A DNA stretch of 64,000 nucleotides from Augochlora pura. Taxonomy: Eukaryota > Arthropoda > Insecta > Hymenoptera > Halictidae. The notes under the pieces are model-generated. The model was not told the DNA's origin. It worked only from the letters and a program-made list of their open reading frames with translations, and did no database searches. Location: NCBI RefSeq assembly GCF_028453695.1, contig NC_135773.1, positions 8,308,001 through 8,372,000 of the forward strand, in the 5' to 3' direction. This document shows, one piece after another, positions 49,271-60,329 of the stretch (positions are counted from its first letter, which is position 1; every line of letters starts with the position of its first letter). Both the position numbers and the translations under genes were made by a program.

Positions 49271-50029
49271 ATTTCTATGGAAATAACAGAAATTATTGAG
49301 TAAACAATGCACCCGTAGCTGCAGTCAACAACAACAAGTGAGAAATGGGCTAAGGTCACTTTCAAAATAAATGACTCAAATTTCCATTTATATTATGGAC
49401 TATTTATTATTCATACTTACTTATACATAGGACTATTTATTTATTTACTATTCCACTTATATCATAGATCAGTTATTTATTTATTATTAAGTATTATTAA
49501 TAATTACAAATGCACAGAACATCTCCATTCATTTAAATCAATAAAACTCTTTAATACTCTGCAGCATCATTTAAACAGTTCGAACATACGAAACATCGTT
49601 TAACGAGACTGCAAACCGCCGTGGATAGCAGATATTATTACTCTTTCAATTTATTTTTCGTTCGCAGCGAGCAACCAGCAACGAAGAAAAGAAAAATCCC
49701 TTTTAACTTCACTTTCCTTGAGCCAGTTAGCGGTGGATCAAGTTTGCGCAAACTTTTCCGTGCCGGAGATAATTTTTATTGATTTATTCCCCTCTCTTCT
49801 ACCACGCGATACACAATTGTCCACGCGATATTCATTTTATCCCGTGTATTAAGAACGATTTATTGCATCTATTTCCTACTCGCGTTCGAACGCGAGCACC
49901 GAAACCGTGCTAAATACGGGACGCGTTTATTCGACGGAATTCGACGTCGCGTTTAATTATTAATTTCACCGCGAACGTCGACGAGGTTGTAGGCAACGTG
50001 TTATGTCCTCTTTCCCCTGGTTTGTTTAA

Positions 50030-50410
50030 TCCTTTCGCTGTGGCTATTGTGGTTGTTTATAGGAGTTCAGATATTTCGCGTTTGGAAGACTGAGATGCCT
50101 AGATTTTTTGGCATTGTCGTAACGCCAAAAGGTGTCATGACAATTTTATCATAAGTTGACATAAGCTTGACATAACCTAACAATTTTATCAATTATTATT
50201 CCGATAGATTTTACCACAATTAGACAAAAGGCGCGAATGTTTAAAATAATATTATTTTAATATAGCGAAATTTAGTTTCTCGATCATTAAAGTATGTTTT
50301 CATAAAAATGCACCCTAACCTAAAAATTTACCCTTCGCTTCGCAGATCATAATTCATTTCCTACCGTATGCTAAGACCGTCGCGTATCAAAGTCCGCCGC
50401 AGCGAAGGGG
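50030..50410. mobile_element. TTAA-flanked element with CCTTTCGCTGTGG ends
   Basis: TTAA at 50026-50029 and 50411-50414. Left end TCCTTTCGCTGTGG; right end CCGCAGCGAAGGGG. The inverted match is 11-12 of 14. It is 381 bp with an AT-rich, non-coding interior. Confidence 0.6.
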
Positions 50411-51214
50411 TTAATTTCCCTCGAAGGGGACGCGTGAATAATTGCAGCTTGGCGATCGCCTCCTCCCGACGAATCTCGCGTGTCCTTTTTTTCTTTTCGC
50501 CGCACGGATAGCGCGAACCATTAATTTCGGAGCAGCCGTGGCGGCGGTGTCTCAGCGCGGCCTTGAAACGTTTCCCTCCCCGATGTTTTTTTTTCTTCTT
50601 TTTTCCCGGTGTACCGTAATTTCCCGTTTGTTTCCAAGGGAAATATGAAAAAGGCGAGGGCCGGCCGCGCGATACAAGCCGCGCGCCCGGGGCGAACGGT
50701 GGATGCCGACGTCACGGTAAAGACGCGGAACAATGTGGCACACAATCGTCCTTGGCCCTCTTAAGAGCTGGCCCGCGTAACAGAGCTCGATATATAGAGC
50801 AGCGCGTAGTCTTCTTCCCGCCGGCGGATTTTCATCGCGCGTTCTCCTCGCACGGGGAAATATTAACGGGACGGCGATAATCGACGCGACTGGCTGGCTG
50901 GCCGACGTTTGATCCGCTTGAATTTTCCGACCGCTCTGTGGTCCTCGTCGCGTGGGTGTGTTTCGGGGGTATGGTGGAGGGGTGGTATTCGACAACTTCA
51001 CTTCTGCTCTACAGGATCGCGGAGTTCGTTGAACATGCATTTATGCTCTCCTGGGAGAAACGATATTTCTTTCCTATGGGATACTAGTGCTCGAAATTTT
51101 TTGACTAATTAGATTATACTTTTTCACGATGAAGAGTACTGTCTGATTTTTCTAGTAGTGTTTGCAATGTTTATTAGGGAAACGAAAGGGAACTTGTATT
51201 GGATAGTTGTTAAT

Positions 51215-51402
51215 TATATTTGTATTTTATATTTCATATTTTGCATTTTGTATTTTGTATTTTACATTGTGCATTTTATATTTTATATCTTGTATTTTTT
51301 ATTTTGTTTTTTACATTTTATATTTTATATCTTGTATTTTATGTCCTATATTTTATATTTCATATTTTATATTCTATATTTTATATTAAATATAATTTAG
51401 AT
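51215..51402. repeat. TATTTTATATTTTGTATTTT array
   Basis: 10-bp-like units of TATTTTATAT, TATTTTGTAT and TATCTTGTAT. All three forward frames are open as F/Y/I/L low-complexity. Confidence 0.9.
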
Positions 51403-51764
51403 TTTAACCTTATTATTAGTCAAAAGGCCTCGCTAAGGGGATGTAGTACTTATACTATAGAAAATAGAAAGCCTCGATTATAGATACAGCAAAACATTTA
51501 GCTTCCATTTCACTTATTTATTACCGAATATTGCAATATCATTGGTTTGTTAATTATACCCTGACAGAAAGTATTTTTGTACAATCTTTTATCATTTAAT
51601 AAGCGAATATTACAAAAACAATTCTCGGTCTCTAAGGGTGGAATCTGAAGAATTAAATATAATTAAGAAATTTATTTAATGGGAATAACAACCTTCGTGT
51701 CAAGTAACATAAATTCAAATTTACGACACAATAATTTTATAATATTTTATGACATTTTACGATA

Positions 51765-51850
51765 CTTTGTGGTATCTTATAGTATATTACAGTACATTAT
51801 AATACATTATAATACATTATGGTACATTATGGTACATTATGCTACATTTT
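51765..51850. repeat. 10-bp repeat (ATTATGGTAC type)
   Basis: TACATTATAA and TACATTATGG repeat about eight times. Confidence 0.9.
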
Positions 51851-52397
51851 CATCAGCATTCGAGATACGCTTAATTCACCCATCTTCATCCAGACGCTTG
51901 AACTAAGTTAGTTACGGCGCGCGTCTCCCATAAATAATAGGTAACAGGGCCGACGCCGCGTCCGCCGCAACGTAAACGTATAGCGACTAATTACCGCGCG
52001 CAGTTTCTACTTGGAATCGGGTTCTATGAATTGTCGTGTCCCCTATTCATTCGACAATCACGTCTCTCCAAGAATCGCTCGACCGCTGATAAATTCCATT
52101 CAGCATATATACATGGATGTATATATAAATGGATTTATAATCGTGCCTGGAATTTATTATATATACAATATATATATACACGCCCACTTACGACCTCCAT
52201 TCGCAACAAAAACGGAACATTTACACCGGTGTAAGAGTAGTATCGCCTTTTCACCTGCGCGGACAATATTCGTATTTATAAAATCGAGCACGGGACGCCC
52301 CTCGCGGCAACTCGATACGCGCGGCCGGCTTCTAATAAAACAATAGAGAGTGACATAGCGAGGGTAAAACCGTGCGTAAGTAGAAACAGGGAATATT

Positions 52398-53190
52398 TTG
52401 AATGTCGAAAATACAGGGGAAGATATTTGCTCCGCGATTTTTCAAGGTGGTGGAATTGTATTCTTGACGCGTAGCATAGCGCTAGGATTTTTCTATTTAT
52501 TATCTAGAAGGGTGGCGCGATTTTATTATATATTATATTTTATATGGTTTATATTCCTGAGCGAATATTTTGAAAGTCGAAAATACGCGGGGGAAGTTAT
52601 TTGCATTTTTTATAATAGCGCTAGGATTTTTCTATTCATTATCTAGAAGGGTGGCAAATTTTATTCTATTTTATATTCTATATTTTATATTTCTAAGCTA
52701 ATATTTTGACAGTCGAAAATTCAGAGGGGAAGATATTTGCTTCTTGCGATTTTTCGCGATCGTGAAATCCAACCCTTGACACGCAGCGTTCTGTACGACA
52801 ACGCTGAGCTTTTTTTATTTATTATCTAGAAGGGTAGCGCAATTTTATTATTTTCTATATTTTATATTTTATACCTTCTATTTTATATTTTATATCTTAT
52901 ATTTTATATTTTATATCTTATATTTTATATCTTATATCTTATATTTTATATCTTCTATTTTATATCTTATATTTTATATCTTATATTTTATATTTCATAT
53001 CTTATATTTTATATCTTATATTTTATCTTTCCAAGTCAATATTATAAAAGTCGAAAATACCTACATCAAAATATTTACTTCTCGCGATTTTTCGCGGCCA
53101 TAAAATCGTATCCTTGACACTCGGCGTTCTACACGGCAGCGCTAGGCTTTTTCTATACGTTTATCTAGAAGGGTGGCGCGATATTTCGCG
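52398..53190. repeat. Four-unit tandem array with expanded TATTTTATATCT core
   Basis: GTCGAAAATAC or a variant at about 52402, 52576, 52712 and 53051 starts each unit. It is followed by a GGGGAAGATATTTGCT block, a CTTGACACG-AGC block and a very conserved TTATCTAGAAGGGTGGC. Between unit ends the TATTTTATATCTTATA tract has expanded, especially 52860-53030. Confidence 0.8.
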
Positions 53191-54183
53191 TTTCCAGCGC
53201 GGAACGCGTGCTCATGCAAAAGATTGTAATTGGCGTCGCGCTACAACGATACAATTCGAACGAATCGGTGCTTTGACGCCGACGTTTTCGCGACCAGCGA
53301 TTTTCGGCGCTTCGACATAGTTGCTCTTTTTATTCTTCTTTTTTGAAAGCGGACGTATTGGAACGATCGGATTGCAAAAGGGAATATCGAGATGTAATCG
53401 ACGAATTAATGCAAATCGTTTGGAAGAATTGAACTAATTACTTTTTATTAGAATTCTCTTTATTTAAAGCAATAATGTTCTGCCGGGTTTCTGATTATTA
53501 TTGTCTTAGAATGGCGATATAAGCGTGATAAATGTGCGACAAAAATATTTAATCATAATGTACAGCATTGTTTCGAATGTCGAGTTATTTGAGAAGCGGT
53601 ATTGTGTTGCGTAGTTTCGAGAAATGAAATGCAAACACGTGACAACAACCATTAATCTCTTGTACATTTTCCTTCGCTTTAGATGGTCTGTAGATTTATG
53701 AACAGATGATTAGTGATTGTGATTATGTGCTCTTGAACTTTTGAATTATGGTGGAATTAAATTAATTAATTAATATAGTTATGCAATGAAAGTGAAATAT
53801 GGTAATTATATAACTGTATAAAATTTAATATAATTACATAATAAAAAAATAAAATATAACAATGCTGTAACTATATACACTGCAATAAAATGATATACTA
53901 TAAATAAATTATAATAAATACACAACTATATACAATGTAATATACTTATACTAATATAATTAACTAATGAAACATAACTATTTCAATGAATTATTTTCAA
54001 TTCAAAGACGAAGAGATCGCCTACCCTTTCGGTGCTCATTTTAAACTAAAATATCCAGGAGACTTGCAAAGCGAAATCTTTCTACTGCGATCCTAACACG
54101 ATGGTCAGGTGATATAGTTCGACCAAGAACTATGTATATCCTTGGAACAGGCCGATGAAGCTTCATTAACGGCACTGATTAAT

Positions 54184-54189
54184 TCTCAC
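54184..54189 (-). other. Splice donor GTGAGA (minus strand)
   Basis: Reverse-strand GTGAGA immediately after ...CAATGTCAAG. It is consistent with the donor of the candidate exon at 54190-54372. Confidence 0.45.
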
Positions 54190-54372
54190 CTTGACATTGC
54201 GGCCTAATGGACGGCGGCGGCACCTTCAGATATTCCTGCACTTTCCGCGACGCATATTTAGCGGCAAGGTCTGCCACCAGCCTCTGGGCCACCATCTGTA
54301 CGGTGATCGCGACCAAATAGTTCCGATAGCTTCCCACGCACATAACCCTTCCGTCACGATATATCTCTTTCC
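54190..54372 (-). CDS. Candidate internal exon of an unrecognised protein
   Basis: On the minus strand a frame reads KEIYRDGRVMCVGSYRNYLV, then AITVQMVAQRLVADLAAKYA, then SRKVQEYLKVPPPSIRPQCQ. A long amphipathic helix (VAITVQMVAQRLVADLAAKYASRKVQEYL) ends at a PPP turn. Third positions are G/C-biased, unlike flanking AT-rich DNA. An acceptor TTTATAG|GG and donor G|GTGAGA bound 183 bp, compatible with phase-1 introns on both sides, though the pyrimidine tract before the acceptor is weak. An in-frame TAA lies just upstream, so the exon cannot extend further. The alternative is a first exon starting at the internal ATG (VMCVG). I do not recognise the family. It lies downstream of the stop in the exon at 56606, so it belongs to a different transcript. 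Confidence 0.4.
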
Positions 54373-54612
54373 CTATAAAGTCGGCCAGAATTTATAGCTC
54401 CGTGCCATTTTGATGAACGTCGACTATTCTGCGTTGTTGTGGCTGCTGAATTTTAGTGTACTGTGAAAAATGGGGAAACTATTGGCATTAGTGCGATTTA
54501 TATTTTGTTTAATGTAATGGCGTATAATATAATAGAAGTATTATATAATATCTTATAATATGTATAATATATTGTATTACATATAATAATAATATGGCGT
54601 ATAATATAATAG

Positions 54613-54617
<5 letters not shown>

Positions 54618-54647
<30 letters not shown>
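54618..54647. repeat. (TA)n microsatellite
   Basis: Fifteen TA dinucleotides in an AT-rich block. Confidence 0.95.
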
Positions 54648-54649
<2 letters not shown>

Positions 54650-55258
54650 TATTATGTATAATATAAATAATACCTATTATTTTCAGATATTAATATGAAA
54701 TATGGAAAATGATCTATTATATACAAATGTTATTGATGCGTATTAAAGCAAAATTAATTTCTACCCTTTTATTACCAATATTTAAACATTGAAGTAAAGA
54801 CTGTTAAATAGCAAATATAAACTATTTAAATAAATTATTCTTAGGCATATATTAATTACAAGCAAGTGTTAACCAATGTAGCAGTGGAAGAAACCATACC
54901 ACAAATCAATAATATAAAATTTAATATGACACTAGTATGACATAACCTGAAATTAACGTAACCTTAATATAAAATTTAATATAACAATCTTAATTAAGCG
55001 ACATGTGCAATTCTGGAATGTAATGCCCTTCAGTTTATAAACAAAAATTACTCATAACCTTGACATAACCTTAATAATTTTTAGAAGAGGAGTATATAAA
55101 ATAATAGAATAATAGTGTCTCCTCTTCCCTAACTGTCCATTTATGCTTGCAAGCTTCATTGTTTACAAGTTCAGGGAAAATTAACTATAACCCTAATTTG
55201 TATAATCAATTACAAGCAGCGCCGTCAATATTTATTTCTCATTAACCAGTTATCGGCC

Positions 55259-55358
55259 NNNNNNNNNNNNNNNNNNNNNNNNNNNNNNNNNNNNNNNNNN
55301 NNNNNNNNNNNNNNNNNNNNNNNNNNNNNNNNNNNNNNNNNNNNNNNNNNNNNNNNNN
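55259..55358. other. Assembly gap of exactly 100 N
   Basis: One hundred Ns, a conventional placeholder for a scaffold gap of unknown size. The right edge begins with six Gs (GGGGGG), so a G/C homopolymer or quadruplex-prone stretch may have caused the break. Order of features across the gap depends on scaffolding. Confidence 0.98.
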
Positions 55359-55734
55359 GGGGGGAAAAGACGATTTATAAGCTACCGGTCGATAAAGCGT
55401 TAAATTATAAATTGTTGCATTAGATTGTATGGTTGGTTTCGATGTATGTGCGAGGCTACGATGTGGGCACCCACCTGCCTACGTCACCCACCTGTGGATG
55501 TTGAAAGACGCCGGGGGCGTCAGACCTCCGATTCATTCTTTCTGTATTTTAATCACTATGATGATTGTGGACTGCGAGCTCGGAGGGAATATTGAACGGA
55601 AATATTTTTACAGCCACGCAAATTTTGTTTAAAATATTCATCGATTCTGTTCCGTGCCGCGCGGAGTTCTATAAGATGTTCTGTGATTGGTTAACGAGTC
55701 GATGAATGTCCGAGTGCTTCGCGATGGTCTCTGA

Positions 55735-55980
55735 TGTTTATTTAACGCGAGATCTCAGATATTAATTTAAAATCAGGTCGCAGATATTTATTTAATGTGA
55801 GAGCTTAGATAATTATTTAACGTGAGAACTTAGATAATTATTTAACGTGAGATCTTAGATATTTATTTCACGTGGGGTGTCAGATATTTATTTAATATGA
55901 GGTCTCGGATATTTAACATAAGAACTTAAATATTTATTTAACATGAAGTCTTAGATATTTATTTAATATTAGAACTTCCA
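55735..55980. repeat. AT-rich tandem repeat of about 30 bp
   Basis: Units like TTATTTAACGTGAGAACTTA followed by GATAA repeat about eight times with drift (GAGATCTTAGATATTTATTT and similar). Confidence 0.85.
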
Positions 55981-56114
55981 GTCAAAACGAATTTTTTTCT
56001 TCATCAAAATTAATTTTCAAATCTTATTTTTATCGCAATCATATTTTATTCTATATTCCAATAAATCGCAAAAAAGAACGAATTCGGTAAGACACAAAAA
56101 CGTACCACAGTAAT

Positions 56115-56252
56115 AAATTATAGCATTGAAAAACAAATTGCAGAAATTTCAAATTTTACTCAATAAAATTATACATAACCTGACAAGTTATAACGTTGAA
56201 AAACGAATTGCAGAAATTTCAAATTTTACTTAATAAAATTATACAATCTGAC
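56115..56252. repeat. 70-bp tandem duplication
   Basis: TTGAAAAACAAATTGCAGAAA and TTGAAAAACGAATTGCAGAA occur 70 bp apart, each followed by TTTCAAATTTTACT-AATAAAATTATACA. Confidence 0.9.
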
Positions 56253-56605
56253 GACATAATTCCTAAGTGATCCAGACAGAACTCTTGCAAACACAATTTC
56301 CATCAAACACAATACCAATCTCCGCCCTGTTGCACATGGTTCCATAGATAAATTCGGCATCAAAATAACAGCCCCTCGCAGTTAATATAACCATCCGAGC
56401 GCGGTATCCTTTAATCGTTCGAACAACGCCCAAGTTCCAACCGCCGACCGAACCGTAAACTCCGTCGAGGAGATGGCTGTCTCGTCGTCTTAATCCGCTC
56501 CGCGAGGCCGCTATCCCACCGCGCATCAGCAGATTACGGGGAAACTCCGGTTTTGGTATCCGCAACCAGCCAAATATTATCGCAGACCGTTGTCGCCGGG
56601 ATTAA

Positions 56606-56983
56606 TTAATTAGTCGGTTGTTTGTCGAAACACGCCAGCCCCGTAAGGCTGCACCGCACGTAGTCCGAGTCCGGATCGGTGAGCTGATCGGACCGTGATT
56701 CGCCCTCGTCCTCCATCGACTCGCTGTCGTACCGAAAGCACGGCGTGACGCACGGATCGGTTCGACCGCCGCATACGTCCGTGTCGCTCGTCCCCGGTGT
56801 TCTATCGTCGTCCGACACCTCGGCCTGTTGCTTCAAAAAGTCTCTCACCCTTTCGTCGAACTCCTCCCGGGGCAGCACCTCGTCCTGGAACTTCTCGATC
56901 GCGTCAAGCACCGATTTCATCGTACGCGTGTATTCTGGTTGGAACATCTTGCCCTCGGGATTCTCTTTGAACAAGTACTCCGC
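56606..56983 (-). CDS. Terminal coding exon of an unrecognised acidic protein
   Basis: This minus-strand exon follows an acceptor TTATCCCAG and encodes 125 residues and TAA. It begins AEYLFKENPEGKMFQPEYTR and passes through a probable helical segment TMKSVLDAIEKFQDEVLPRE, EFDERVRDFLKQQ into an acidic, serine-rich, probably disordered tail (EVSDDDRTPGTSDTD, DSESMEDEGESRSDQLTDPD) with several cysteines. Codon third positions are strongly G/C. The reading frame is phase 0 at the acceptor. The first residues contain no convincing start, so upstream exons must lie at higher coordinates, possibly including the candidate at 62492. I do not recognise the family. A TTTATT (AATAAA on the minus strand) at 56045-56050 could be its poly(A) signal. 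Confidence 0.6.
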   Translation of the reverse strand, partial: AEYLFKENPEGKMFQPEYTRTMKSVLDAIEKFQDEVLPREEFDERVRDFLKQQAEVSDDDRTPGTSDTDVCGGRTDPCVTPCFRYDSESMEDEGESRSDQLTDPDSDYVRCSLTGLACFDKQPTN

Positions 56984-57044
56984 CTGGGATAATTTAAATT
57001 ATTGTTTAATCGTGTTGCTTAAATTTATTATGTGCTGCTGAATT

Positions 57045-57155
57045 TTTAGAGTAAATTTTTAGAGGGAATTTTTAGAGCAATATTTTAGAGCAAATTTCTA
57101 GAGGGAATTTTTAGAGCAAATTTTTAGAGCAAATTTTTACAGGGAATTTTTAGAG
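57045..57155. repeat. AGAGCAAATTTTTAGAGGGA tandem repeat
   Basis: 17-18 bp units AGAGCAAATTTTT and AGAGGGAATTTTT alternate about six times. Confidence 0.9.
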
Positions 57156-57529
57156 ATTTATTATTGCGTTGGGGATTTGGAATATTAATGGCGCTTTGGT
57201 AGGGTGGTGTGTGCAGTTGTTAACATAGTGATTGAACGTAGAGTTATTAAGGGTGTAAATAATTTTTTAATTAGTTAATATAGTCTTCTTCACTTCTTCA
57301 ACTAATAATTATATATGTTCTGTAGGTTCTAAATTAAGTCAAGCTATTATGCAGTGTAAGTACTAAAGTTTACTAAATAAAATTATTTGACTAAAAAATG
57401 TCAATATATTCGAAAATATAAGGAGGATTAAGGTTATGTCATTTATGACAGTATTTATCCATTATTATTTGTCTCTATTGGTAATTATTTAAAACTATTC
57501 TGTATATATATTAGTATAATTATATAACG

Positions 57530-57611
57530 TGTTGAGGTCGTAAGAAATTATTTTTAAAATAATATAACAATTTTCATTGGCGCGCCAGAGGTGCCACTCG
57601 AGTGCAAAGGG
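57530..57611. mobile_element. TTAA-type small transposon, right-end fragment
   Basis: AATTTTCATTGGCGCGCC then AGAGGTGCCACTCGAGTGCA then AAGGG, followed by TTAA at 57612-57615. It is the family's right end; no left end was located. Confidence 0.6.
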
Positions 57612-58582
57612 TTAAATATTGCTAACGAGAGAATAATATTCAATTCCTGCATAAAGAAACGGATGAAGATATTGTTATAAATCTCCGTCGCGGGACCAAC
57701 TCGTTAAAGTGCGGCAAAGGGGTTAAACCCAGTACCCGACATATTTCCAATTTCGATATTACAAATAAAAAGTTTTTAAATAGTACTAGAAACACGAGGC
57801 GCCGTAAATTATAGTCGTTGCAAACAAAACGGTCCGCGTCGATTCGCGTCGCAAATCACTTTGTATTCCGCAGTAGTCCCTAATAAATCACTCGCTATTG
57901 ACGCGTCGCTTTATTCTCAGACAAGCCTGTTCTATTTCCGATAAAAATGAACCGGCGTGTTATTGACGCGGACCGATACAACTGTACCCGGTAGAAACGG
58001 CTCTCGATGGTGGCAGAGCTGCTGGTGGTCGCGTTCGCAATACGAATATGTACCAAGCGATAGACAATACTGCTAACTGGATGTATCTCGATACGGTCGC
58101 GCCCGAGAACGGGACGCGCGAACGCTGCTCCGGCCGACGCCGACGCCGCGTTCCACAATGCCGCGTGCACACACGCGTTCACCCGCGGGTCCATTTTAAA
58201 AATGGGTCGCCGCGGAGGCATCCGACCCACTTTTTCCACGTAATCTCGCCGGCGTTACATTGTCTCCGATGCACAATGCGTATATCGTGCTACGATCGAC
58301 GCGGTTTCCTTCTTTCGAGCTCCGTCAATCGGAATCGGCGCGCTGAAAAACGGAGCTCGATGTTTGAGTGGTAAATACAGGGAGTTGTTTTAACGCAGCT
58401 GTGTTTCAGACTTTTGATCCGCGTGCGGCCACCCGAATGCCACGTTGAGGTCTTTGGATTCGTCTTTATTCGTGCGAAATGGATCAGCACTTCTTTTCTG
58501 CTTGATAACTCTTAGGATAAAGGGGGCGATTTTTCTTTATTCTTTATATCGATTTATTTTAATTTCTATAGTTCAAAAATGA

Positions 58583-58800
58583 AAATAAAATTTTTCAAAC
58601 GATAAATAAATTTGCTAAAAAACTTTAAAAAAGGGGTCGAATATATCCACAATTTTCCATGAATTTGGAATAAAATTGCACCCTTTTTCAACAATATCCA
58701 AACATAAAAATAAAATTTTTCAAACGATAAATAATTTTGCTAAAAAACTTTGAAAAAAGGGGTCGAATATATCCACAATTTTCCACGAATTTGTTCCAGT
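58583..58800. repeat. 125-bp tandem duplication
   Basis: AAATAAAATTTTTCAAACGA at 58583 and 58708, each followed by TTTGCTAAAAAACTTT and GGGGTCGAATATATCCACAA. The copies are nearly identical, so the duplication is recent. Confidence 0.9.
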
Positions 58801-60329
58801 ATTTGTGTGACATTCCTCTGCGGCCGCGCAAACATTTTTCTTAATTAGAAACCGGAGACCTTTCGATAGCCGCGTTGGATTTCGTAATATCCTGCCACCG
58901 CCAAATCCCGGGAACTCAATAATGAAGGAGATTCGAGAGGTCGGACGTGTGTGTGGATGCACGGTGGTTAAAGTTACTTTGCGCCTCGGAGGCCATGCGC
59001 GAAGGATTCTTGAAATTCTTTAAGACGGTTCCCAAAGCCTTTTACAACTATCTTAAACTCCCCGGAGGTTTTTCCACGGTGCTCTCCGAAGGGCCTTGAG
59101 CAACTGTACGCGGCTTGCATTGCTTGTGTATCGAAACCTGGCTTCCCGATATTGGCCGAATTTCACTTCGAGCACAATTTTTTTCGTAACTTTTGAAGGA
59201 GACGAGCTTTCTTCGATCCGTGCCATAAGTTTTCGACAATTCTTTGAATCTTTGCATACTATTAACGATCTTTATTAACGATATATTGTATACTATTATA
59301 ATGAAAATATAATTACGTAGATTGAGGTTATAAGTAGCAATTATTGGACGAGGATTTTTGTGCGAAATAAATTATTGCGTTAATTGTAGAATTTAATTTT
59401 AATTTAATTCAACATAATTTTAACAATACAAATTTAGCTACTGTCACTTATTTTACAATACCCTAAAAAATACATCGACTACATAAAATTCCTTCAGTCG
59501 AAAAATTCTCTACCACCATAAATTTCATCCACCCAATTTCGTCCCAAAAGCCAAAAATCCTGGTCATTATTAATCGCTTTCATTTTCGCTGATCCAAAGG
59601 GAGAAGATCGTCCAAGGAAAAGGTGATCCAGCACATTCTATTATTTCAATTCCCGTCCGTCATTCGATGCGCTACTTGAACGCGGATCGATAGCAGACAC
59701 GCGTTTCCTTGAGCGTAGAGAAGCCGAGGGGTAGGATCGTTGCTGCTCGAAAGAGAGAGAGGGAGAGAGGCTGCTCGGTCTTTTTTTAGCAAAAAAAAAA
59801 GAAAACGAAGCTTTGACCGAGGACCAGACCCATTCACGCGAGATCAATCCTCGAGAGTCGCCATAGAAAACAAAAATCACTGGTGATTTGTGCCCGGGCA
59901 CAAAGCTCTCCGAACGTGTGTGTGTGTTTTTTTCGTCGCCTTGTAAAGAGCCCCCTCTTTTGTGCCTCCGAGTCCCGACATCTCCCGGGCCGGATGAAAT
60001 TGTTGCTCTTGAGATACAGAGAAGAGGGTTATTGTGTTTCAATTTCTCAATGGACACCGCGAAGAATCGACGGGCCGGTATATTATTCCCCGTGTTTTCG
60101 TTGCGATTTTCTACGGAAAACTTTTTACCGTGGAACTTGTTCCCGTAGAATGGCTCCTATTCGATCGAGTATACGTTCGAGGGGCTTTCGATTAATCACT
60201 TTTTAATATCGATAATGCACCGCTTTGTTACAAACGGTTATGGAGAAATAAGGCGCGTAAATAATTCTTGGATGATTTTGTATGTATTAAAAATTTTATC
60301 GAACAGTATTAATTGATTTTAGTAGCTTA

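Larger units (their letters stand above)
44051..54183. other. Presumed long first intron or intergenic, repeat-rich
   Basis: No exon was supportable. It contains tandem duplications at 44.83-45.18 and 48.9-49.27 kb, a TTAA-type transposon with a duplicated end (45.8-46.15 kb), (CT)n and ACG repeats near 46.7-46.9 kb, an ATAC-rich array at 47.3-47.65 kb, TATTTTATA arrays at 51.2-51.4 and 52.86-53.03 kb and a four-unit array at 52.4-53.19 kb. CpG-rich patches lie at 44.1-44.7, 46.2-46.8, 47.8-48.7, 49.85-50.0 and 50.4-51.0 kb. Confidence 0.55.

Noticed and set aside
56263..56565. 100-residue minus-strand frame directly after the stop at 56606
   Set aside because: Most likely 3' untranslated sequence of the preceding exon. 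It could be a second exon, but no acceptor with a pyrimidine tract precedes it.
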